A DNA stretch of 64,000 nt, taken from the NCBI RefSeq assembly GCF_034058155.1, contig NZ_CP139148.1, positions 4,898,001 through 4,962,000 on the forward strand. The letters are read 5' to 3'. The position numbers and the translations under genes were made by a program. The DNA is from Flavobacterium sp. KACC 22761. GTDB taxonomy: Bacteria > Bacteroidota > Bacteroidia > Flavobacteriales > Flavobacteriaceae. The notes below the pieces were generated by a model. It ran no database searches. It was not told the origin of the DNA and saw only the letters and a list, made by a program, of their open reading frames with translations. This document shows, one piece after another, positions 54,264-62,981 of this stretch; the stretch's first letter is position 1; every line of letters begins with the position of its first letter.

Positions 54264-54349
54264 TTTTTTTCCGCCACGAATTTCATGAATTACACTAATT
54301 TTTCTTTTCTAAACTAAAAAATTAATTCGTGAAATTCGTGAAGAAAAAA
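54264..54349. repeat. CCACGAATTTCATGAATT inverted repeat (type G)
   Basis: Left part 54264-54303, right part 54317-54349 (TTAATTCGTGAAATTCGTGA). Between convergent DUF3291 and methyltransferase genes, so a likely bidirectional terminator. Confidence 0.75.
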
Positions 54350-54351
54350 CT

Positions 54352-55059
54352 TTATTTAATGCCTCCGAAAGCCCCGAAACACATATTTTTATGTAAAATT
54401 TCGACTTTTGAAAAACCTACTTCTTTCATCAAATCCAATTGGTAATTCATCGATCTGGGAGAATCCTCTTTTTCGATATAATCCAAAACTTTCTGACGAT
54501 ATTCCGTCCCTCCTATTCCTTCCAAATATTCTCCATAACGTTGCCAAGTATATTCGTTCAATAATTCCGTGTCTTGCGTGATCAAATCAGAAATCATCAA
54601 ACAACCGCCTGATTTCAACAATTTGAATAATTTTGTGAAAGTCGTTTCCCAATCTTGATCGTCACGTAAATGATGCAAAACTGCTCCAGCCAAGATAATA
54701 TCAAAACTGTTTTCTTCTAAATCTATTTCTCGTATATCGCCCTGTTTGATTTCAACTTTTCCATTTGTTTCTGCCGAAACTCTTTCAAAAGCACGATCCA
54801 ACATTGGCAAACTCAAATCGACTAACGTACAATTCAAATTTGGCACTTTAGATAACATTTTTAAAGTATAATTTCCAGCTCCACAGCCCACATCCAATAC
54901 ATTTGTAGCATTTGGAACAATACGTTTTGAAGCTTCAGTTATTAATTCCAAAGAAATAGTCGCGTCGATTGTGGCCACTTGTCCAGTTTCTAAGTTTGAA
55001 AATCGTTCGACATCATTGTCGAACCGTTCTTTGATTTCTTGAATAGTTGATTTTTTCAT
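54352..55059 (-). CDS. Class I SAM-dependent methyltransferase
   Basis: 235 residues. Motif I V-L-D-V-G-C-G-A-G-N-Y (about 75-85), D-I-I-L-A-G-A-V-L-H-H-L near 130 and L-L-K-S-G-G-C-L-M-I-S-D near 150. Related to UbiE/small-molecule methyltransferases; substrate unknown. Divergent from a LysR regulator (225 bp), which may control it. Confidence 0.9.
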   Translation of the reverse strand: MKKSTIQEIKERFDNDVERFSNLETGQVATIDATISLELITEASKRIVPNATNVLDVGCGAGNYTLKMLSKVPNLNCTLVDLSLPMLDRAFERVSAETNGKVEIKQGDIREIDLEENSFDIILAGAVLHHLRDDQDWETTFTKLFKLLKSGGCLMISDLITQDTELLNEYTWQRYGEYLEGIGGTEYRQKVLDYIEKEDSPRSMNYQLDLMKEVGFSKVEILHKNMCFGAFGGIK

Positions 55060-55078
55060 GTCTTTAGTTTTTTTTTAA

Positions 55079-55202
55079 CTCTCGCAGATTCAGCAGATTT
55101 AGGGGATCTTTTTTGCTATTATATGATCGGAATATTTGTGATTAAGAATGATTTTAATAAAATTAATTAATAATCTGCCCAATCTGCTAAATCTGCGAGA
55201 GA
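55079..55202. repeat. CTCTCGCAGATT inverted repeat
   Basis: Left CTCTCGCAGATTCAGCAGAT (55079-55098), right AATCTGCTAAATCTGCGAGAG (ending 55201). It fills the methyltransferase-LysR gap. Confidence 0.75.
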
Positions 55203-55284
55203 ATTATTTTTTTATCAAAACTATTTCTTTTATAAATACTTTAAAAATACTATTTTTATCAACAAACAATACTTTAAAGGTATC

Positions 55285-56172
55285 ATGGAATTACGTCACT
55301 TAAAATATTTTCTAGTGGTAGCCGAAGAACTGAACTTTACCAAAGCTTCAGAAAAACTTTTTATTTCACAGCCTCCACTAAGTCGACAAATAGCAGAATT
55401 GGAAGAAGAACTTCAGGCAAAGCTTTTCATCAGAAACAATAAAAAAGTCGAATTGACCGAAGCTGGAAAATATCTCGAAAAAGAAGCAAAAGACCTCTTT
55501 CAGAATCTGGAACGCATTTCTGTTAAAACAAAAAAGATCGCAGAGAATGTTTCGGGCGAATTTAGGATTGCTTATATCAGTTCGATTTATTCTGCCGTTA
55601 TTTCAGATTTAATCAAACATCTGAAAGCGCAATTTCCGTACGTAAATTTCAAACTTTTCGAGATTTCAACAACCAAACAAATAGAGACTTTAGAACAAGG
55701 AAAAATCGAAATGGGAATTATTCGATCCCCAATTCATTCTCCTAAAATAGAATCACATTTATGGTTTAAAGACGGATTTTCATTGGTTTACAATAAAAAA
55801 TCTATTTTGATAAAATCGGAAAACGAGATTTTAAAATTGAAAGATGAAACGTTTGTATTTTTCAATAAAGATTACGCACCCCATTATCATGAAGTTTTAC
55901 TCGAGCTTTGCGCATTTTATGGCTTTACACCGAAAATCATTCACGAAGCAAACAACATCAATTCAATAGTACAATTAGTCAAAAACGGATTAGGAATTTC
56001 GATTGTTCCCACAAACGTTACCAAAAACAATCAAGATTCTGAGCTTGGTTTTATTGAATTGAAAAAAGTAAATCTTTATACAAATGTTTCGATTATAACC
56101 TCTAAAGAGAATGATTCTGAAATCATAAAATCTGCCGTTGATTTTTTATTGAATATAAGTAGTTCACGCTAA
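55285..56172 (+). CDS. LysR-family transcriptional regulator
   Basis: 295 residues. N-terminal winged HTH: M-E-L-R-H-L-K-Y-F-L-V-V-A-E-E, then F-T-K-A-S-E-K-L-F-I-S-Q-P-P-L-S-R-Q-I. Substrate-binding domain about 90-290, closest in style to the CatR/BenM/CbbR group that senses small aromatic or acidic ligands. Divergent from the methyltransferase. Confidence 0.93.
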   Translation: MELRHLKYFLVVAEELNFTKASEKLFISQPPLSRQIAELEEELQAKLFIRNNKKVELTEAGKYLEKEAKDLFQNLERISVKTKKIAENVSGEFRIAYISSIYSAVISDLIKHLKAQFPYVNFKLFEISTTKQIETLEQGKIEMGIIRSPIHSPKIESHLWFKDGFSLVYNKKSILIKSENEILKLKDETFVFFNKDYAPHYHEVLLELCAFYGFTPKIIHEANNINSIVQLVKNGLGISIVPTNVTKNNQDSELGFIELKKVNLYTNVSIITSKENDSEIIKSAVDFLLNISSSR

Positions 56173-56561
56173 GTTTTGTGGTGAAATTAATCTCGCAAAG
56201 TCGCAGAGTCGCAAAGTTTTTATTTATAAGTTGCGTCCAGCTTTAGCTGGATGGGCAAATAATTAAGTTTAAAAGGCTTTAGCCAAACAACTACGGATTT
56301 AGGCTAAAACCTTTTCTAAATCAACTTTTATACCTCCAGCTAAAGCTGGAGGCAATTCAAAAAAATCCTTTTAATCTTTTAATCTGTGGCTAAAAAACTT
56401 TGCGACTCTGCGACTTTGCGAGATTAAATTATAAAAAAACTTTGCGTCTTCGTAGCTATAACAAAAATTCGTTACAATTTAGTACAGAAATCCACATCAT
56501 AAAAAGATAACTTTTAAATATCTTAGCAAATTCAAATTCTACAATAAAATTTCAATATAAA
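56173..56561. other. 389-bp gene-free stretch filled by a nested palindrome
   Basis: Contains the composite repeat 56187-56428, then AT-rich sequence up to the DUF2130 gene. No promoter box recognised with confidence. Confidence 0.7.
56187..56428. repeat. Nested inverted repeats (CTCGCAAAGTCGCAGAGTCG outer, CCAGCTTTAGCTGG inner)
   Basis: Outer arms 56187-56221 and 56393-56428. Inside: CCAGCTTTAGCTGG (56237-56250) matching CCAGCTAAAGCTGG (56335-56348), and AAAAGGCTTTAGCC (56271-56284) matching GGCTAAAACCTTTT (56302-56315). Three concentric stems give a large cruciform-like fold. Confidence 0.9.
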
Positions 56562-57848
56562 ATGGCTGAGCAATCTTCAATTCAGTGTCCAAACTGCGGA
56601 ACTCCTATCGATGTAAATGATGTTTTAAAACATCAGCTGGAAGATAGCATCCGTAAAGAATTCCAGCAAAAAGCAAATATTCAAAACCGTGAATTAGAGC
56701 TTAAAAATGAGCAATTCGAAAAAGCCAAAGCCGAATTTGAAGCGAAGAAAAAACAAGAAAATGAACTTTTTGCTGAACGTTTAGAACGCGAGAAAAAAAC
56801 AGCCGAAAAAGAAATTTCTGAAAAACTAAAAGCCAAACTTGAAGAAGAAAATAAAGATCGTTTGCTTTTAATGGAAAAAGAACTCTCTGAAAAATCGGAA
56901 AAAATCAGAGAATTAAATAAAATGGAAGGGGAAATCGCAAAATTACAGCGCGAAAAACTGGAAATGAAAGAAGCCATTCAGGCCGAAGCCGAAAAACAAT
57001 TGAACGCTCAATTGGCTTTGGAACGTGAAAAAATTAGAAAACAGGAAGACGATAAAAACGAGCTGAAATTCAAAGAACTCCAGAAACAGCTTGAAGAACA
57101 AAAAAAGCTGACGGAAGAAATGAAACGCAAGCAAGAACAAGGTTCGATGCAATTGCAAGGCGAAGTAATGGAATTAGCAATCGAAGAATGGCTTGCAAAC
57201 AACTTTCCGCTTGACAGCATCGACGAAATTAAAAAAGGTGCCAATGGCGCTGATTGTCTTCAAGTTGTAAATACAAGAGAACATCAAAACTGCGGCTCTA
57301 TTTATTACGAAAGCAAAAGAACAAAAGCATTTCAGCCTTCATGGATTGAGAAATTCAAAAATGATATTAGAACCAAAAGAGCCAATATTGGAGTTCTGGT
57401 TACCGAAGTTATGCCTTCCGGAATGGACAGAATGGGCATGCGCGACGGAATCTGGATTTGTACTTATGAAGAGTTTAAAGGCTTAAGTGCCGTTTTGCGT
57501 CAATCTTTAATTCAGATTAATCAGGCGGTTCAAGCACAGGAAAACAAAGGCGATAAAATGTCGATGTTATATGATTTCTTAACCAGCAACGAATTCCGTT
57601 TACAAATTGAAGGAATTGTCGAAGGTTTTACGCAAATGCAAAGCGATTTAGATTCTGAAAAAAGAGCAATGCAAAGAATCTGGAAACAACGAGAAAAACA
57701 AATCGAAAAAGTAGTTCATAACACTTTAGGAATGTACGGTTCAATTCGCGGTATTGCTGGAAATGCGGTTCAAAGTGTGAAAGCTTTGGAATTGGATTTT
57801 ATTGAAGGGGAATCAGGAGATGAAAATCCAGAAGAATTGTTTGAATAG
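56562..57848 (+). CDS. DUF2130-domain protein
   Basis: 428 residues. N-terminal zinc ribbon-like C-P-N-C-G near 9-13 (only one CxxC pair visible), a very long charged coiled coil (about 28-200, rich in E, K, Q), and a C-terminal DUF2130 domain (about 215-428) with G-A-N-G-A-D-C and Y-Y-E-S-K-R-T-K. This tail resembles a restriction-endonuclease-type fold (D..ExK), so nuclease function is possible but unproven. Cytoplasmic. Terminator follows. Confidence 0.88.
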   Translation: MAEQSSIQCPNCGTPIDVNDVLKHQLEDSIRKEFQQKANIQNRELELKNEQFEKAKAEFEAKKKQENELFAERLEREKKTAEKEISEKLKAKLEEENKDRLLLMEKELSEKSEKIRELNKMEGEIAKLQREKLEMKEAIQAEAEKQLNAQLALEREKIRKQEDDKNELKFKELQKQLEEQKKLTEEMKRKQEQGSMQLQGEVMELAIEEWLANNFPLDSIDEIKKGANGADCLQVVNTREHQNCGSIYYESKRTKAFQPSWIEKFKNDIRTKRANIGVLVTEVMPSGMDRMGMRDGIWICTYEEFKGLSAVLRQSLIQINQAVQAQENKGDKMSMLYDFLTSNEFRLQIEGIVEGFTQMQSDLDSEKRAMQRIWKQREKQIEKVVHNTLGMYGSIRGIAGNAVQSVKALELDFIEGESGDENPEELFE

Positions 57849-57867
57849 GTATTTTAATCAAAATGAT

Positions 57868-57898
57868 AAAGGCTTTGTAATAAAATCAAAGCCTTTTG
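57868..57898. terminator. Terminator between the DUF2130 gene and a META lipoprotein
   Basis: AAAGGCTTTG / CAAAGCCTTTT stem, shared by convergent genes. Confidence 0.85.
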
Positions 57899-57904
57899 CG
57901 TTAA

Positions 57905-58342
57905 CTACCCTTTTGTAAAAACTAATATTGCATCAAATCGATCAGATAAAACAAGTTTATTATCTATAATTGAATAATTTGACGTTGTTTTTAGCAATTT
58001 CAAGAACTCGTCTTCTTTCCTTGAAACGGGGCATTTATTAGTTTCAACATTAATATTCAAAAATTGAATTTCATCTTTCCTATAATAAAACACGTTCCCA
58101 TTAATTTCATTACAACCTGTATTTCCTTTAAATGTTTGTAAAGTATTTCCAATTGTAATTTTCGGAATTTTATTTTGAAATTCACTTCTTTGTACCGTCT
58201 TCCCATTTAATTCATTTAAAACCCAAGTTTGGAGCAATTTTTTATCTATTACTAACGAAGTTGCATGCAAATTTGTATTTTTTGCGGTTTTACAACCACA
58301 CACTATAAATGCAACAATTAATAATACAAAACTTTTTTTCAT
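57905..58342 (-). CDS. META-domain lipoprotein (HslJ-like)
   Basis: 145 residues from ATG 58342. Lipoprotein signal ending V-C-G-C-K near 17. META domain: W-V-L-N-E-L-N-G-K-T, T-G-C-N-E-I-N-G and L-S-D-R-F-D-A-I-L-V-F. HslJ-type proteins are linked to novobiocin or heat stress; exact role unknown. The next gene upstream encodes a longer META lipoprotein, so the pair looks like a duplication. Confidence 0.88.
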   Translation of the reverse strand: MKKSFVLLIVAFIVCGCKTAKNTNLHATSLVIDKKLLQTWVLNELNGKTVQRSEFQNKIPKITIGNTLQTFKGNTGCNEINGNVFYYRKDEIQFLNINVETNKCPVSRKEDEFLKLLKTTSNYSIIDNKLVLSDRFDAILVFTKG

Positions 58343-58453
58343 TTTAAACATATATACAAAATCAAGCTTGTAAAAATAGGTTCAAAATGAAATTGGTAAA
58401 ATCCCTGAAAGTCTTTTTTAAAATACTTTAAGACATTTTTAAATTTAAAAATT

Positions 58454-59227
58454 CTAATCCACCTTCTTAAAAACAGCCAATTTACCTGAAGGATTCAACA
58501 AAATCAATTGATTATTTCCAATAGAATAAGTAGTTGTGCTCTGCAAAGCTTTCGTAAATTCTCCCTCTTTATTTCCTTGAGGACAGGCCATAAGAGTCGA
58601 AAGAACTTTAGAAAAACGCAATAAATCCTTTTCATAAAAAATAGAACCGCTTATTGCATTACAGCCACCATAACCTGAAAACCTATTCTCAGCCGAATTA
58701 ATTTCGATTCGCGGCATTTCTTTCTGGAAATCAGTTGCAAAAACTTTGTAACCGTTTAGCTCTTCCAAGACCCAAATATCATGAAGTCGATAATCGGTTA
58801 AATATTTTCCACATCCACTCAACTTTTTCGTTTCTAATTCCGAATTATTTTTGATTTCAACTTTTACACTATAAGGCGAAATCGCACCAGACATCGAATC
58901 TTGGCAATCCAACTGTTGAATTGTAATGGTTGCTGAAGCAGATTCATTGCTAACATTATACATCTTTACATTAGCATCCATTGCTTTAATGGCTTCCACA
59001 GGAGGAAAAGTTATTTTTTCTTTTCCAGGAATTAATGATGTAAAAACAATTTCCTCATTCCCTATTTTGATTCCCCAAAACGGTTCGTTTCCTGTTCCTT
59101 TAAAATAATATGTTAAATCCTCCTCTGTTGAGCTTACTGAAGATGTTGTGCCAGATTCTTTGCTTGCAGTCGTTTTACAGCCTATCATTAAAACTGATAA
59201 CAACAATATTGAAAGTATTTTTCTCAT
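58454..59227 (-). CDS. META-domain lipoprotein with extra N-terminal domain
   Basis: 257 residues. Lipoprotein signal (S-V-L-M-I-G-C-K near 17). N-terminal COG3650-like domain with F-K-G-T-G-N-E-P-F-W-G-I-K-I (about 43-135), then a META domain (W-V-L-E-E-L-N-G, Y-G-G-C-N-A-I-S-G, C-P-Q-G). Outer-membrane lipoprotein by inference. Paralogue of the gene downstream, sharing the C-terminal domain only. Confidence 0.88.
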   Translation of the reverse strand: MRKILSILLLSVLMIGCKTTASKESGTTSSVSSTEEDLTYYFKGTGNEPFWGIKIGNEEIVFTSLIPGKEKITFPPVEAIKAMDANVKMYNVSNESASATITIQQLDCQDSMSGAISPYSVKVEIKNNSELETKKLSGCGKYLTDYRLHDIWVLEELNGYKVFATDFQKEMPRIEINSAENRFSGYGGCNAISGSIFYEKDLLRFSKVLSTLMACPQGNKEGEFTKALQSTTTYSIGNNQLILLNPSGKLAVFKKVD

Positions 59228-59390
59228 AAGATTTTAGTTTAAAAATATTCTTCTTAGTAAAACAAATGTAAAATTCTTATGAATTTACGACATTTTTTTG
59301 AAACGCTTATTTAGAATCCTTTCAAATTTTAAAAAACCAAATCACTTTAAAATCATTCAGAACCCGCGCTGCGTAAAAGATTACTAAAAA

Positions 59391-59476
59391 ATACGTAGTA
59401 ACAAAAACTTTTATCTACTTAAAAAATAAACATATTACGTATTTTATAAGTATAAATACTTATATTTGCGTAGTAA
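59391..59476 (+). promoter_or_regulatory. nirB promoter/operator region with palindrome and CGTAGTAA repeats
   Basis: TATAAGTAT-AA-ATACTTATA (59445-59464) is a perfect 9-2-9 palindrome running into the -7 box TATATTTG (59461-59468). CGTAGTAA occurs at 59394-59401 and 59469-59476, and TTACGTA at 59435-59441. A repressor or activator of nitrite reduction probably binds here; identity unknown. Confidence 0.55.
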
Positions 59477-59494
59477 TACTTAATTAAAGAAATC

Positions 59495-62008
59495 ATGATT
59501 AGAGTAATAGTAGTTGGAAACGGCATGGTTGGTTATAAATTTTGCGAAAAATTCGTTGCAAAATCAGGACAAGAAAAGTATCAAATCACTGTATTTGGAG
59601 AAGAACCAAGACGTGCCTACGATCGCGTTCATTTAAGTGAGTACTTTGGAGGAAAAACAGCAGATGACTTATCATTGTCAACAACTGAATGGTACGCTGA
59701 AAACAAAATTATTCTAAACACATCAGAGTTAATTACAGATATAAATCGTGATGTAAAAACAATTCACACACACTTAGGCAAAACACATACGTACGACTAC
59801 TTAGTTTTAGCTACAGGTTCTTCAGCTTTTGTTCCCCCAATTGAAGGTGTCGAAAAAGAAGGTGTTTTTGTATATCGAACCATTGAAGATTTAGACGCAA
59901 TTATGGCCTACGCCAAAAAAATAAAGCAAAAAGGAGCTACAGAAGCCGCTGTTTTAGGTGGAGGTCTATTAGGATTGGAAGCTGCAAAAGCAGTTCGAGA
60001 TTTAGGATTGAATCCGCATGTGGTGGAATTTGCGCCACGTTTGATGCCGAGACAATTGGATCAAGGCGCGAGTGATATGCTTCAGTCAAAAATTGAAGAA
60101 TTAAACATTGGAATTCATCTTAACAAAGCAACACAATATATTGACGGAAAAGAAAGTATAACAGGAATGATGTTTGCAAACGACGAATTGTTAAAAGTAG
60201 ACATGTTGGTTATATCTGCCGGAATTAAACCTCGCGACGAACTGGCAAGAGTTTCTGGTCTTGAAGTTGGTGTACGAGGCGGAATTGTGGTAAACAATCA
60301 AATGCAAACATCAGATCCTTCTATTTTTGCGATTGGTGAAGCGGCGCTTTACAACCATAACATTTACGGACTTGTTGCGCCAGGCTACGAAATGGCTGAT
60401 GTAGCCGCTGAACAAATCTTAAATGGTGAAAAAACCATGAGAGAAACCATCGATATGTCAACACAATTGAAATTAATTGGTGTTGAAGTTGCGAGTTTTG
60501 GTGATCCTTTTATTGAAAACAATGACGTTACCGCTATTATTTATGAGAATAAATTAAGTGGAGTTTATAAAAGAATCAACGTTACAAAAGATTCTAAAAA
60601 ATTGTTAGGGGGAATTTTAGTTGGAGATTCCAGCGATTACAATTCACTTTTCCAGATTTACATCAACGAAATGACATTGCCTAAAAATCCAGAAGATTTG
60701 ATCTTAGGTTCTCGCGACGGCTTAGAAGGCTCATCTTTAGGAAGCGTAATGGATTTGCCAGATACAGCCGTAATCTGTTCTTGTGAAAATGTTACCAAAG
60801 GCGCTATATGCCGCAAAATTTTAGATGAAAGCTGTTCTTCACTTTCAGATGTTGTCAAAGCAACCAAAGCAACTTCAGGCTGTGGAGGATGCAAACCAAT
60901 GGTTTCTGATTTGGTAAAAGCAACTCAAAAATCTTTAGGAAAAGAAGTAAAAGAAGTCATCTGCGAGCATTTCAGCTACACGCGTCAGGAATTATTTGAT
61001 TTGGTGAAAATCAACAAATACGAGAATTTCTACGACGTTTTAGATCATCATGGAAAAGGCGACGGATGCGAAATCTGTAAACCTGTAGTAGCTTCAATTT
61101 TCTCCAGTATTTACAATGATACAGCAAACAAACACGTCACAACGCAAGATACAAACGACAGATTTTTAGCAAACATTCAAAGAAACGGAACGTATTCTGT
61201 AGTTCCAAGAGTTGCCGGAGGAGAAATTACTGCCGAAAAATTAATCGTAATTGGCGAAGTGGCGAAACAATTCGATTTGTACACTAAAATCACTGGAGCA
61301 CAAAGAGTTGATTTATTCGGAGCACATTTGAGCGATTTGCCAAAAATCTGGAAAATATTAATCGATAATGGTTTTGAAAGCGGTCATGCCTATGGAAAAT
61401 CACTTCGTGCCGTAAAAAGCTGTGTCGGAAACGCTTGGTGCCGTTACGGAATGGACGACAGTGCTGGATTTGCGATAGAATTGGAAAATAGATATAAAGG
61501 AATTCGTTCTCCTCATAAACTAAAAGGTGGAGTTTCTGCCTGCATTCGCGAATGCGCCGAAGCCCGCGGAAAAGATTTCGGATTAATCGCTGTCGAAGGC
61601 GGATGGAATTTATACATCGCAGGAAATGGCGGTGCAAATCCAAAACACGCAGTTTTATTGGCTGAGAAAATCGACAAAGAAACAGTTATCAAATACATGG
61701 ACAGATTTTTAATGTATTATATCCGCACCGCTGGCCCGCTTATTAGAACTTCAACTTGGTTGGAAAAACTAGACGGCGGTTTAGATTATCTAAAGCAAGT
61801 AATCATCGAAGACAGTTTAGGAATCTGCGAAACGCTTGAAGCTGAAATGCAGACTCTTGTAAATACTTTTGAATGCGAATGGAAACAAGTTCTAGAAAAA
61901 CCAAGATTATTGAAACGTTTCAATCATTTTGTGAACTCAGACGAAAAAGACGATAACGCCGTTTTTGTTCCGCTAAGAGATCAAAAAATGCCAAAAGCCT
62001 GGTCGTAA
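59495..62008 (+). CDS. nirB: Assimilatory nitrite reductase [NAD(P)H], large subunit NirB
   Basis: 837 residues. N-terminal FAD/NAD pyridine-nucleotide oxidoreductase (about 1-400; V-I-V-V-G-N-G-M-V-G, second G-G-G-L-L-G-L-E). A BFD-like [2Fe-2S] domain follows (C-S-C-E-N and C-G-G-C-K about 427-468) with a partly degenerate second copy near 490-545. The siroheme/4Fe-4S domain has C643, C649, C683 and C687. Reduces nitrite to ammonia in the cytoplasm. The small subunit lies 368 bp on, a wide gap for a partner, filled by a repeat. Confidence 0.96.
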   Translation: MIRVIVVGNGMVGYKFCEKFVAKSGQEKYQITVFGEEPRRAYDRVHLSEYFGGKTADDLSLSTTEWYAENKIILNTSELITDINRDVKTIHTHLGKTHTYDYLVLATGSSAFVPPIEGVEKEGVFVYRTIEDLDAIMAYAKKIKQKGATEAAVLGGGLLGLEAAKAVRDLGLNPHVVEFAPRLMPRQLDQGASDMLQSKIEELNIGIHLNKATQYIDGKESITGMMFANDELLKVDMLVISAGIKPRDELARVSGLEVGVRGGIVVNNQMQTSDPSIFAIGEAALYNHNIYGLVAPGYEMADVAAEQILNGEKTMRETIDMSTQLKLIGVEVASFGDPFIENNDVTAIIYENKLSGVYKRINVTKDSKKLLGGILVGDSSDYNSLFQIYINEMTLPKNPEDLILGSRDGLEGSSLGSVMDLPDTAVICSCENVTKGAICRKILDESCSSLSDVVKATKATSGCGGCKPMVSDLVKATQKSLGKEVKEVICEHFSYTRQELFDLVKINKYENFYDVLDHHGKGDGCEICKPVVASIFSSIYNDTANKHVTTQDTNDRFLANIQRNGTYSVVPRVAGGEITAEKLIVIGEVAKQFDLYTKITGAQRVDLFGAHLSDLPKIWKILIDNGFESGHAYGKSLRAVKSCVGNAWCRYGMDDSAGFAIELENRYKGIRSPHKLKGGVSACIRECAEARGKDFGLIAVEGGWNLYIAGNGGANPKHAVLLAEKIDKETVIKYMDRFLMYYIRTAGPLIRTSTWLEKLDGGLDYLKQVIIEDSLGICETLEAEMQTLVNTFECEWKQVLEKPRLLKRFNHFVNSDEKDDNAVFVPLRDQKMPKAWS

Positions 62009-62376
62009 ATATATTTTTAAACACATAGAGACATAGATCCAAAAAATACAAAAAGGCGTTTCACTTATTTAAAACACACATAGCTATGTGTTAAGAAACG
62101 AGTTTCTTTTAAATATTTCTTTTTTCAAACTATAAATCTATGTTTCTATGTGTTTAAAATTAAAGCCACAGATTACAAGAATTACAAGGATTAAAAAGAT
62201 TATAAATAAAATCTGCTCAAATCTGCAAAATCTACGTAAAAAAAATAAGCTCCAAAAAAAGAAAAAAAAATAATTAAACGTTTGCTGTCCTTCTTACCCT
62301 CTTTTTTACTGCGCCATCAAATCTCTCTTGATTGTAAAAAGAGGGCTAAGAAACAGGAAATCAAAACTCAATCAAA
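62009..62376. other. 368-bp spacer between nirB and nirD
   Basis: Occupied by a type F repeat (62019-62155), half of an ACAGATTACAAGAATTACAAG repeat (62163-62240) and A-rich sequence. No gene. Confidence 0.7.
62019..62155. repeat. AAACACATAG...CTATGTGTTT element (type F, copy 2)
   Basis: Same outer arms as 52481-52614, with one base change in the left arm (AGAGACATAG). The centre has CACATAGCTATGTG and AAGAAACGAGTTTCTT. Equal length (137 against 134). Confidence 0.9.
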
Positions 62377-62754
62377 ATGGAAGAAATCTTAAATCAATAC
62401 GAAACAGTTCATGCGAGCGACGCAACAATTTGGTTCAAAGCTGGTAAAGTAGAAGATTTTCCAACCAACCGAGGAGGCTGTATCAAATACAAAAACAAAC
62501 AAATCGCGATTTTTAATTTTGCGCGTCGTAATGCATGGTACGCTTGCCAAAATGCGTGTCCACACAAAATGGAAATGGTTCTTTCAAGGGGAATGACAGG
62601 TTCTGCCGATGATATTCCGAAAATCGCTTGCCCAATGCATAAAAAAACCTTTTCACTTGTTGACGGCACGAACTTAAATGGTGAAGATTACAGCATTGCA
62701 ACTTACCCAGTCAAGATTGTAGAAGACGAAGTTTTTGTTGGCTTTGTAGATTAG
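62377..62754 (+). CDS. nirD: Nitrite reductase small subunit NirD (Rieske-type)
   Basis: 125 residues. A Rieske fold with C-P-H-K and C-P-M-H-K motifs, that is CxH and CxxH, so a [2Fe-2S] cluster is likely; many proteobacterial NirD proteins lack these cysteines. Partner of NirB. It lies 368 bp after nirB and may be transcribed with it despite the repeat. Confidence 0.93.
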   Translation: MEEILNQYETVHASDATIWFKAGKVEDFPTNRGGCIKYKNKQIAIFNFARRNAWYACQNACPHKMEMVLSRGMTGSADDIPKIACPMHKKTFSLVDGTNLNGEDYSIATYPVKIVEDEVFVGFVD

Positions 62755-62759
62755 GCTTT

Positions 62760-62791
62760 TAAGAAGCAAGAAACAAGAAACAAGAAGCAAG
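62760..62791. repeat. AAGAARC heptamer array
   Basis: Four consecutive 7-bp units AAGAAGC/AAGAAAC after the nirD stop. Confidence 0.75.
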
Positions 62792-62822
62792 ATTTGAAAA
62801 ACTTGGATAGTCTTTCTTCTTG

Positions 62823-62941
62823 CTTTCAACTTTCAACTTTCGACTTTCGACTTTCGACTTTCGACTTTCAACTTTCAACTTTCAACTTTTCAACTTTCAA
62901 CTTCCGACTTTCAACTTTCAACTTTCGACTTTCGACTTTCC
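62823..62941. repeat. CTTTCRA heptamer array (about 17 units)
   Basis: CTTTCAA and CTTTCGA units, 7 bp, with one unit expanded by a T and one CTTCCGA. It ends 41 nt before the DUF4202 gene. Copy number probably varies between strains by slippage. Confidence 0.9.
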
Positions 62942-62981
62942 CACTAATTTACGTATCTTTGAAATCTATTAACCGACCAAA

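Noticed and set aside
56681..57244. Serine/phenylalanine-rich antisense frames within the DUF2130 gene
   Set aside because: Mirror of the E/K-rich coiled coil on the other strand.
62823..62941. Origin-type iterons
   Set aside because: No DnaA boxes, replication gene or parS nearby; heptamer units look like slippage repeats.
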